Of a stretch of 39,576 bases of DNA, positions 27,575 through 35,158 are shown piece by piece (position 1 is the first letter of the stretch; every line of letters begins with the position of its first letter). The notes beneath the pieces were generated by a model. The model ran no database searches. It saw only the letters and a program-made list of their open reading frames with translations, and was not told the origin of the DNA. The DNA is taken from positions 1 to 39,576 of the forward strand of contig JARLJS010000034.1 in the NCBI GenBank assembly GCA_031291075.1. The letters are read 5' to 3'. The position numbers were made by a program, and so were the translations under genes. Origin of the DNA: Nevskia sp. GTDB lineage: Bacteria > Pseudomonadota > Gammaproteobacteria > Nevskiales > Nevskiaceae.

Positions 27575-28917
27575 TCCGCACCCTCAAGGGCTGGCGCGAA
27601 TCGCTGGCCGTCTACGCGCATCCGCGGGTGTGCAGCATGCTGCTGCTCGGCTTCAGCTCCGGCCTGCCGTTCCCGCTGGTGCTGACGACGCTGTCCGCCT
27701 GGCTGCGCCAGTCCGGCATCGAGCGCACCCACATCGGCTACTTCGGCTGGGTGGGGCTGGCCTACTCGATCAAGTTCTTCTGGGCTCCGCTGGTGGACCG
27801 CCTGCAGCTGCCGCTGCTGCACCGCCTGGGCCGACGCCGCAGCTGGATGCTCGTGGCCCAGGCTTGCGCCGCCCTCGGCCTGCTGCGGATGGGCATGCTG
27901 GAGCCGATCAGCCCGGCCAGCGCGACGCATATCGCCCTGCTCGCCGCGCTGACCGCGTTCGCTTCCGCCACCCAGGACATCGCGGTGGACGCCTACCGCA
28001 TCGAGGCGGTGACGACCGAGCTGCAGGGCGCCATGTCCGCCGCCTACTCGGTGGGCTACCAGCTCGCCCTGCTCGCGTCCGGCGCCGGCGCCCTGTTCAC
28101 AGCCTCCGCCTATGGCTGGACCAGCGCCTACTGCCTGATCGCCGCCTGCCTGAGCGTGGGCATGCTCACCACCGTGCTGATGCCCGAGCCGGCCGGGCGC
28201 ATCGACCGCGCCACCCTGGCGGAGGAGGAGCGCGTGGTGGCCTTCCTGGAACGCTCGGCGCACTGGCCGGCCGGGCTGCGCCAGGCGATGGCCTGGCTGA
28301 TCGGCGCGGTGGTCTGCCCCTTCGTCGATTTCTTCCATCGCAACGGCCTGCGCGCCGGCCTGCCGATCCTCGGCCTGATCGTCACCTACCGCCTCAACTA
28401 CTCCACCATGGGCGCGGCGGCGAACCCGTTCTACATCGACATGGGCTTCTCCCTGACCCAGATCGCCACCGTCTCCAAGGTCTATGGGGTGATCATGACC
28501 ATGGCCGGCGGCCTGTTCGGCGGGCTGCTGGTGGCGCGCTACGGCCCGCTGCGCACCATGCTGCTGGGCTGGCTGCTGCTCAGCGCGGCCAACCTGTTCT
28601 ACGCCTACATCGCCGGCATCCATGCGGACCTGTGGTGGCTGGCGGCCGCGATCAGCATCGACAACCTCGGCAACGGCATCGCCGGCACCGCCTTCATCGC
28701 CTACATGTCCTCGCTCACCAACGCCGCCTACACGGCGACGCAGTACGCGCTGTTCGGCACGCTGTGGAGCCTGCCCGCCAAAACCATCGGCGGCTTTTGG
28801 GGCACCATCGTGGACGCGGTGGGCTACCGGCCGTTCTTCGTCTACACCGCGGTGATCGGGATACCGTCCCTGCTGCTGTTGCTATGGCTGATGCGGCGGC
28901 AGGAACGTTCCGCATGA
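27571..28917 (+). CDS. AmpG-like MFS transporter (muropeptide permease family)
   Basis: A 448-residue, highly hydrophobic transporter. The opening SLAVYAHPRVCSMLLLGFSS and SGLPFPLVLTTLSAWL, then FWAPLVDRL, ATQDIAVDAYRIE and a later AAANPFYIDMGFSLTQI, follow the AmpG pattern. AmpG imports GlcNAc-anhydroMurNAc peptides for peptidoglycan recycling and beta-lactamase induction. The start is the TTG at 27571, overlapping the preceding TGA (TTGA), which gives the family-like N-terminus; the open frame further upstream shadows the ExoIII-like gene. No ampD, ampC or ampR lies nearby. Confidence 0.87.
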   Translation: MIRTLKGWRESLAVYAHPRVCSMLLLGFSSGLPFPLVLTTLSAWLRQSGIERTHIGYFGWVGLAYSIKFFWAPLVDRLQLPLLHRLGRRRSWMLVAQACAALGLLRMGMLEPISPASATHIALLAALTAFASATQDIAVDAYRIEAVTTELQGAMSAAYSVGYQLALLASGAGALFTASAYGWTSAYCLIAACLSVGMLTTVLMPEPAGRIDRATLAEEERVVAFLERSAHWPAGLRQAMAWLIGAVVCPFVDFFHRNGLRAGLPILGLIVTYRLNYSTMGAAANPFYIDMGFSLTQIATVSKVYGVIMTMAGGLFGGLLVARYGPLRTMLLGWLLLSAANLFYAYIAGIHADLWWLAAAISIDNLGNGIAGTAFIAYMSSLTNAAYTATQYALFGTLWSLPAKTIGGFWGTIVDAVGYRPFFVYTAVIGIPSLLLLLWLMRRQERSA

Positions 28918-29639
28918 CGCTGGCGCCCATCACGCCGGAGCTGTGGACCTCGCTGTGGCTGACGGTGCGCCTGGCTGGCATCTCCACGCTGATCCTGCTG
29001 GCGGTGGGCGTGCCGCTGGCGGGCTGGCTCAACCGCCCCGCCTCGCGCCTGGCTCCGCTGGTGGAGGCGCTGGTGAGCCTGCCGATCGTGCTGCCGCCGA
29101 CGGTGATAGGCTTCTACGTGCTGCTGCTGGTGGGCAGCCACAGCCCGGTGGGGCGCGGCTGGATGGCCGTGTTCGGCACCTCGCTGGCCTTCAGCTTCCC
29201 CGGCCTGGTGGTGGGCTCGGTGATCTACAGTCTGCCCTACGCCGTGCAGCCGATCCAGTCGGCGCTGCGCGACATCGACAGCAGCCTGATCGAGGCCGCC
29301 TGCGCACTCGGCGCGGGAGCGCGCCAGGTGTTCTGGCGGATCATGGTGCCGGCCGCGCGCAACGGCATCGTCACCGGCGCGGCGTTGTCGTTCGCCCACA
29401 CCATGGGCGAGTTCGGCGTCGTACTGATGCTGGGCGGCAACATCCCCGGTGTGACGCGCGTCGCCTCCATCGCGCTCTACGACGAAACGCAGACGCTCAA
29501 CTACGGCGTGGCCCACAGTTACGCCCTGGTATTGCTGCTATGCTCGTTTGCCATGTTGCTGCTGATCGGGCGACTGCGCCAGCCCATGCCGACATGGTCC
29601 AGGCCGCGTCAGGGCAACACGCCGACCGCCGGTCGGTGA
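28914..29639 (+). CDS. modB: Molybdate ABC transporter permease, without modA or modC beside it
   Basis: A 241-residue permease with about five transmembrane segments and the ABC-coupling loop EAACALGAGARQVFWRIMVP. SLPIVLPPTVIGFYVLLL and AHTMGEFGVVLMLGGNIPG are typical of ModB. It would need a periplasmic molybdate-binding protein (ModA) and an ATPase (ModC), neither of which is here. The ATG overlaps the ampG-like stop (ATGA), so the two are co-translated. The C-terminal tail is Pro/Arg-rich. A 65-base gap follows. Confidence 0.87.
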   Translation: MTLAPITPELWTSLWLTVRLAGISTLILLAVGVPLAGWLNRPASRLAPLVEALVSLPIVLPPTVIGFYVLLLVGSHSPVGRGWMAVFGTSLAFSFPGLVVGSVIYSLPYAVQPIQSALRDIDSSLIEAACALGAGARQVFWRIMVPAARNGIVTGAALSFAHTMGEFGVVLMLGGNIPGVTRVASIALYDETQTLNYGVAHSYALVLLLCSFAMLLLIGRLRQPMPTWSRPRQGNTPTAGR

Positions 29640-29704
29640 GCAGGCGCTGCGCGCATTCCATCCACGGGCCATCCACGGGTGATTCCGCTCAGGAGAGACA
29701 CGCG

Positions 29705-30529
29705 ATGTCGCTGAAGATCCACCACCTCAACTGCGGCACCATGTGTCCGCACGGCCGCCGCCTCATCAACGGCGACGGCGGCCTGCTGGAAGCCGCCGAG
29801 ATGTGCTGCCACTGCCTGCTGATCGAGAGCGGCGACGGCTTGGTGCTGGTCGACACCGGCCTGGGCAGCGGCGACGTGCGCAACCCCGGCCAGCTCGGGC
29901 CGGGCTTCACCGCGCTGACCCGGCCACGCCTGCAGCTGGAGGAAACCGCCCTGCACCAGGTGCAGGCGCTCGGCTTCAAGCCCGCCGACGTGCGCCACAT
30001 CGTGGTCACCCACATGGACCTCGACCATGCCGGCGGCCTGCCCGATTTCCCCGATGCCCGGGTGCACATCTTCGCCGCCGAGCACCGCGCCGCGACGGAA
30101 CGGCGCACCCTGCCCGAGAAAGCCCGCTACCGTCCCGCCCATTTCGCCCACGGCCCCAAATGGGCGGTGCACGAGACCGGCGGCGAGCGCTGGTTCGGCT
30201 TCGACAGCATCCGCGCCCTGCCCGGCAGCACCGACGAAATCCTGCTGGTGCCCCTGATCGGCCATACCCGCGGCCACTGCGGCGTGGCGGTGAACACCGG
30301 CGCCGGCTGGCTGATCCACTGCGGCGACGCCTACTTCTTCCGTGACGAGGTCAACCCGCAGCACCCCTACTGCACGCCGGGCCTGCGCCTGTTCCAGAAC
30401 ATCGTGCAGATCGACGGCCGGCAGCGGCGCGCCAACCAGGCCCGACTGCTCGAACTGGCGCGCAGCCATGGCAACGAGGTGACGCTGTTCTGCGCGCACG
30501 ATCCGGTGGAGCTGGCGCGGATGCGGTGA
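29705..30529 (+). CDS. Metallo-beta-lactamase-fold hydrolase
   Basis: A 274-residue MBL-fold enzyme. The zinc motif reads HMDLDH (residues 103-108), the HxDxDH variant in which the second His is Asp. Further metal ligands lie in GHTRGHCGV, HCGDAYFF and the C-terminal CAHDP. The family includes lactonases and other hydrolases; substrate unknown. The ATG at 29705 is preceded by AGGAGA at good spacing. The 65-base spacer before it contains two copies of ATCCACGGG but no other feature. The next gene overlaps by the TGATG junction. Confidence 0.85.
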   Translation: MSLKIHHLNCGTMCPHGRRLINGDGGLLEAAEMCCHCLLIESGDGLVLVDTGLGSGDVRNPGQLGPGFTALTRPRLQLEETALHQVQALGFKPADVRHIVVTHMDLDHAGGLPDFPDARVHIFAAEHRAATERRTLPEKARYRPAHFAHGPKWAVHETGGERWFGFDSIRALPGSTDEILLVPLIGHTRGHCGVAVNTGAGWLIHCGDAYFFRDEVNPQHPYCTPGLRLFQNIVQIDGRQRRANQARLLELARSHGNEVTLFCAHDPVELARMR

Positions 30530-31086
30530 TGTCGATCGTCCTCACCCCCTTCGCCCGCGCCCGCCTGTTCCCCAGGGAAAGCCGGCGCAACACCATCCAG
30601 GACTGCACGCCCGGGGAGTTCGAGCGCCACCTGAACGAGCACGAGCCCCTGCAGGTGCTCGACGGCTACGCGGACTTCTGCAAGCTGCACGTGCACCGCA
30701 ACTGGACCTCCACCCGCTGCCTGACGATACCGATCACCGACGACAACCGGCACCTGCTGCGCTCCGCGTATGAAGCCCGCAGCAAGTCCGAGCTGCCGGT
30801 GCTGACGCGCTGGTTCGAAGGTCTGCAGGCGCCGGTGGCGAACTATCTCGTCGTCATCCTCTACAGCCGTGAACAACTGCTCAAGGAAGGCGAGCGGATC
30901 GACGCCGACTGGGGCGTCGTCGGCTGCCTCTACACCGCCGAACCCGAAGAAATCCCGATGGCGCCAATCACCATGATGCGCAACGCCCTGGGCGTCGACG
31001 AAGGCGGCTCCGGCGTGCCGCTCGACCGCGAGGCATACCGGCGCAGCGTGGAATTCTGGGAGAGGAACGCAAATTGGCGCCCCTGA
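30529..31086 (+). CDS. DUF3228 family protein
   Basis: 185 residues of a conserved uncharacterised family. Recognisable blocks are DGYADFCKLHVHRNWTSTR, LRSAYEARSKSELPVLTRWF, DADWGVVGCLYTAEPEE and MRNALGVDEGGSGVPLDR. It appears cytosolic. I chose the ATG at 30529; a GTG at 30526 would add one residue. It overlaps the MBL gene end and is probably co-transcribed with it. It converges on putA, with 42 bases between the stops. Confidence 0.85.
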   Translation: MSIVLTPFARARLFPRESRRNTIQDCTPGEFERHLNEHEPLQVLDGYADFCKLHVHRNWTSTRCLTIPITDDNRHLLRSAYEARSKSELPVLTRWFEGLQAPVANYLVVILYSREQLLKEGERIDADWGVVGCLYTAEPEEIPMAPITMMRNALGVDEGGSGVPLDREAYRRSVEFWERNANWRP

Positions 31087-31128
31087 CCGATGCGCGGATC
31101 ATCCGCATCCACGCATCCGGCCACAACC

Positions 31129-34100
31129 TCAGCCCGAAGCCGACAGCAGCCGCGCATTGCCGCCCACCGCCGCGGTGTTCACGCTCAGCGTCCGCTCGGT
31201 GACGAAGCGCAACAGGTAGTGCGGGCCGCCGGCCTTGGGGCCGGTGCCGGACAGGCCTTCGCCGCCGAAAGGCTGCACGCCGACCACGGCGCCGGTCATG
31301 CCGCGGTTCACATAGCAATTGCCGACGCGGGCCAAGGCGTGCACGCGCCGCCAGGTGGATTCGATGCGGCTGTGGACGCCAAGGGTCAGGCCGTAGCCGC
31401 AGCGGTTGATCGATTCCACCACTGCTTCCAGCCGACGCGCGGGGAAGCGCGCGAGGTGCAGGATGGGGCCGAAATGCTCCCGCCGGAGCTGCTCGATGCC
31501 GTCGATCTCCACCGCCAGCGGCGCGCAGTAGGTGCCGTGGGCGCAAGCCGGCGGCAGCGCCAGCTCTTCGACCATGCGGCCGGCGGCCCGCATGTCGAGG
31601 GCGTGCGCCTGCAGCCGCTCCAGCGCCTCGGCGTCGATCACCGGTCCCACGTCGGTGGACAGCAGGGCCGGATCGCCCACGCTCAGCTCGCGCATGGCGC
31701 CGCGGAGCAGACGCAGCGTGCGGTCGGCGATCTCCTCTTGCAGGAACAACACGCGCAGCGCCGAGCAGCGCTGGCCGGCGGAGTGGAAGGACGATTGCAA
31801 CGCGTCCTTCACCACCTGCTCCGGCAGGGCGGAGGAGTCGACGATCATCGCGTTCTGACCACCGGTCTCGGCGACCAGGGCGGCGATGGGGCCTGGCTTC
31901 GCCGCCAGCGCGCGGTTGATGCGCTGCGCCACCTCCACCGAGCCAGTGAAGGCCACACCGGCCACGTTGGGGTCTGCCACCAGCTCGGCGCCGAGGCTGC
32001 CGTCGCCCAGCACGCACTGGAACACGTAGCTGGGCACGCCGGCGTCGCGCAGCAGCTGCGCCATCTGCGCGGCGACCAGATTGGTCTGCTCGGCCGGCTT
32101 GGCGATCACCGGGTTGCCGCATACGAGCGCGGCGGCGATCTGGCCGGTGAAGATCGCCAGCGGGAAATTCCACGGGCTGATGCAGACGAACACGCCGCGT
32201 CCTTGCAGGCTGAGCTCGTTGTACTCGCCGGTCGGGCCCGGCAGCAACTCGGCGCTCGCCAGCAGACGCCGCGCCTCGGCAGCGTAGTAGCGCAGGAAAT
32301 CCACCGCTTCGCGTACCTCGGCCAGCGCGTCGGGGACGGTCTTGCCGGCTTCCAGGATCAGCAGCCGCATGAACTCGGCACGGCGGGCCTCCAGCCGCTC
32401 GGCGGCGCGCTCGAGGATGGCGGCGCGGCTCTCCACCGGCGTGGCGCTCCAGCGCGGATAGGCGGCGGCGGCGGCCGCCGCCACGTCCGTCACCCGCGCC
32501 GGCTCCAGGGCGAGCCATTCGCCGACCACGCGGCGACGGTCCGCCGGACTGGTGACGGCGCGCACGTCGCCGACGGCGACCGCGCCGTCGTAGAGCAGCG
32601 AGGCCGCGCGCGGCGGCCGCGCGGCGGCGCGCAGCTCCTGCGCCAAGCCGCGGGCCACCGCTTCATCGGCGAGGTTGAGGCCGGCGGAATTGCGCCGGCT
32701 GGCACCGAACAGCTCGGCCGGCAACGGCAGCGAGGGATTGGTCTTGACCGCCAGCGCCTTCACCGTGGCGACCGGGTCCGCCACCAGCTGTTCCGGCGGC
32801 ACCGCCTCGTCGAAGATGCGGTTGACGAAGGAGGTGTTGGCGCCGTTCTCGAGCAGGCGCCGCACCAGGTACGGCAGCAGGTCCTCGTGACTTCCCACCG
32901 GGGCGTATACGCGGCAGGGCACTGGCGCGTCCTCGCGCACCACCTGGTACAGCGCCTCGCCCATGCCGTGCAGGCGCTGGAATTCGTAGCCGCGGTCGTC
33001 GCCGGCGTAGGCGCGCACCGCGGCCACGGTGTGGGCGTTATGGGTGGCGAGCTGCGGATAGAACAGCTCGCGCGCCGCCAGCAGCCGGCGTGCGCAGGCG
33101 AGATAGGCGACGTCGGTGTTGGCCTTGCGCGTGAACACCGGGTAGCCGGGCAGGCCCTGCTCCTGCGCCCGCTTCACCTCGGTGTCCCAGTAGGCGCCCT
33201 TGACCAGCCGCACCGGGATGCGGCGCCCGACTTCGCGCGCCAGTCCTTCCAGCCATTCGATCACGGCCATGGCGCGCTTCTGGAACGACTGGACGGCGAT
33301 GCCGAAGCCGTCCCAGCCCTGCAGCGAGGGATCGCGGTAGACCACTTCGACCACGTCCAGCGACAGCTCGAGCCGGTCGGCCTCTTCTGCATCCACGGTG
33401 AAGCCGATGCCCTGCACCCTGGCCGCCTGCGCCAGCGCCAGCAGCTTGGGCGCGAGCTCCCGCAGCACACGGGCACGCTGGCCGAACTCGTAGCGCGGAT
33501 GCAGCGCCGACAGCTTCACCGAAATGCCGGGGCGCTGGCACAAGGGAATGGCGGAATCCGTCCCGGCGCCGATGGCGGCGATGGCGCGGCGGTACGATTC
33601 GAAGTAGCGTTCCGCGTCGGCCGCGGTGAGCGCGGCCTCGCCGAGCATGTCGAAGGAATGCAGATAGCCGCGCTGCTCGCGCCCCTGCACGCGGCGCAGC
33701 GCGTCGTCGATGCTGCGGCCCATGACGAACTGGCTGCCCATCATGCGCATGGCGCGGCGGATCGCCAGCCGGATCACCGGCTCGCTGCTGCGGCCGATCA
33801 GCCGCTGCCACACCGCGCGGAAGTTGCCGGGCGTATCGATCGGCATGCGCACGATCCGGCCGGTCAGCATCAGGCCCCAGGTGGAGGCGTTGACGAACAG
33901 CGAGTCGCTCTGTCCCAGGTGCTGCTCCCAGTCGGCCTCCGACAGCTTGTCGGCGATCAGCTTCTCCGCCGTCTCGTCGTCGGGGATGCGCAGCAGCGCC
34001 TCGGCCAGGCACATCAACAGCACGCCTTCCTCGGACGACAGGTCGTACTCGCGCATGAAGGCGTCGAGCGCGCTCTGCGATTCCTTCAGCAGGCGCACGC

Positions 34101-34293
34101 GGCGCACCCAGTCGGCGGCCTGCTGCTGCACGCAGGCGCCGCGGCCGGCCGGCAGCTCGGCGATCGGCAGCAGACGGTTGACCAGCGAGGTTTCGTCCGC
34201 CAGGTACAGCTCGGCGACGGCGGCCCGCAGCGAGGAGCGGGAGGGGCAAGGCTCCGCGGAGAGGAACGAGGCTTCGGCAGGGTCCATGCGCAT
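31129..34293 (-). CDS. putA: Bifunctional proline dehydrogenase/L-glutamate gamma-semialdehyde dehydrogenase
   Basis: A 1,054-residue PutA that oxidises proline to glutamate in two steps with substrate channelling. The proline dehydrogenase domain (about residues 190-490) contains ISVKLSALHPRYE, RLVKGAYWDTEVKRAQ and FQRLHGMGEALY. The aldehyde dehydrogenase domain (about 570-1040) has ISPWNFPLAIFTGQ, the AETGGQN Glu and catalytic Cys843 in HSAGQRCSALRV. There is no N-terminal ribbon-helix-helix DNA-binding domain, so this is not the self-repressing E. coli type; regulation must come from elsewhere. The start is the ATG at 34293; ATG 34287 (MDPAEAS) is also possible. The upstream 84 bases hold no clear promoter. 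Confidence 0.95.
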   Translation of the reverse strand: MRMDPAEASFLSAEPCPSRSSLRAAVAELYLADETSLVNRLLPIAELPAGRGACVQQQAADWVRRVRLLKESQSALDAFMREYDLSSEEGVLLMCLAEALLRIPDDETAEKLIADKLSEADWEQHLGQSDSLFVNASTWGLMLTGRIVRMPIDTPGNFRAVWQRLIGRSSEPVIRLAIRRAMRMMGSQFVMGRSIDDALRRVQGREQRGYLHSFDMLGEAALTAADAERYFESYRRAIAAIGAGTDSAIPLCQRPGISVKLSALHPRYEFGQRARVLRELAPKLLALAQAARVQGIGFTVDAEEADRLELSLDVVEVVYRDPSLQGWDGFGIAVQSFQKRAMAVIEWLEGLAREVGRRIPVRLVKGAYWDTEVKRAQEQGLPGYPVFTRKANTDVAYLACARRLLAARELFYPQLATHNAHTVAAVRAYAGDDRGYEFQRLHGMGEALYQVVREDAPVPCRVYAPVGSHEDLLPYLVRRLLENGANTSFVNRIFDEAVPPEQLVADPVATVKALAVKTNPSLPLPAELFGASRRNSAGLNLADEAVARGLAQELRAAARPPRAASLLYDGAVAVGDVRAVTSPADRRRVVGEWLALEPARVTDVAAAAAAAYPRWSATPVESRAAILERAAERLEARRAEFMRLLILEAGKTVPDALAEVREAVDFLRYYAAEARRLLASAELLPGPTGEYNELSLQGRGVFVCISPWNFPLAIFTGQIAAALVCGNPVIAKPAEQTNLVAAQMAQLLRDAGVPSYVFQCVLGDGSLGAELVADPNVAGVAFTGSVEVAQRINRALAAKPGPIAALVAETGGQNAMIVDSSALPEQVVKDALQSSFHSAGQRCSALRVLFLQEEIADRTLRLLRGAMRELSVGDPALLSTDVGPVIDAEALERLQAHALDMRAAGRMVEELALPPACAHGTYCAPLAVEIDGIEQLRREHFGPILHLARFPARRLEAVVESINRCGYGLTLGVHSRIESTWRRVHALARVGNCYVNRGMTGAVVGVQPFGGEGLSGTGPKAGGPHYLLRFVTERTLSVNTAAVGGNARLLSASG

Positions 34294-34377
34294 GCCAGGA
34301 AACGAACAAGTTCCTATGATGGCATGCGCCGCGGCCGTGCCGCAGCCGGCCCGCCGCGGCCGCCCGCTACAGTCAAG

Positions 34378-35025
34378 CTACAGGTCGGTGCGCACCAGCC
34401 CCATGCGGGCCGCTTCCAGCGCCGCCTCGGCCCGGCTGGAGATGTTGAGCTTGCGGTAGATCGCCTTGATGAAGCCGGCGGCGGTATGGCGCGTGACGCC
34501 CAGTTGCTGCGCCACGTCCGGCAGGCGGAAGCCCTTGGCGATCAGCACCAGGGTTTCGCGCTCGCGCGCGGTCAGGCGCGCCTCCTCGCTGGTCGCCTGG
34601 GTCTGTTCGTCGCTGAACACGCGCAACAACCGCTGGGCGATAGCGGGGGACAGCGGCGGCTCGCCGGCGCTGATGGCCTGCAGCGCCGCCACCACCCGCT
34701 CCACCGGCTGGTCCTTGAGCAGGTAACCCTGTGCGCCGGCGCGCAAGGCCGGGAACAGGTGGCGGTCATCCGCGTAGATCGTCGCCACCACGCAGTGGCA
34801 GGCCGGGTAGGCGCGGGCGAATTCGCGGATCAGGTCGACGCCGGAACCATCCGGCAGGTCGAGGTCGATCAGGGCGATGTCCGGTTCCTTGCGCTGGGCC
34901 GCGGCGCGCGCTTCCTGCAGGGTTTCCGCGGTGGCGGCCTGGATGCCCGGGAACGCCTCCACCAACACCCGCGCCAGCCACTGCGCCGATGCCGCCAGGT
35001 CCTCCACCACCAGGCCGTGCTGCAT
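34378..35025 (-). CDS. LuxR/NarL-family response regulator
   Basis: A 215-residue regulator. The receiver domain has phospho-acceptor Asp54 (ALIDLDLPDGSG), Thr82 and Lys104 (YLLKDQP). The C-terminal HTH reads LTARERETLVLIAKGFRLPD through HTAAGFIKAIYRKLNISSR. It is surely the partner of the histidine kinase upstream, 133 bases away. I chose the ATG at 35025 with GGAGA about ten bases upstream; a GTG at 35061 with its own GAGGG site would add 12 residues. Target genes are unknown; putA lies directly downstream on the same strand. Confidence 0.88.
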   Translation of the reverse strand: MQHGLVVEDLAASAQWLARVLVEAFPGIQAATAETLQEARAAAQRKEPDIALIDLDLPDGSGVDLIREFARAYPACHCVVATIYADDRHLFPALRAGAQGYLLKDQPVERVVAALQAISAGEPPLSPAIAQRLLRVFSDEQTQATSEEARLTARERETLVLIAKGFRLPDVAQQLGVTRHTAAGFIKAIYRKLNISSRAEAALEAARMGLVRTDL

Positions 35026-35130
35026 GGGCGTCGTTCTCCAATCGCGAATCACTTGCTTCACAGTTTCACCCTCATCTCCTTGGCAGTCACCCCCCTAGAG
35101 TGGTGGGTGAGGTACTACTTTGACCCGATG

Positions 35131-35151
35131 CTGTCATCATTCGGGGGACAG
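35131..35151. promoter_or_regulatory. Short inverted repeat between kinase and regulator genes
   Basis: CTGTC (35131-35135) and GACAG (35147-35151) are separated by 11 bases, in the 133-base gap before the response-regulator start. This could be an operator or a minor hairpin. I see no clear promoter in the gap. Confidence 0.2.
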
Positions 35152-35158
35152 CGGCCGC

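Noticed and set aside
35131-35151. LexA box CTGT...ACAG between kinase and regulator
   Set aside because: The spacing is 13 bases instead of 8.
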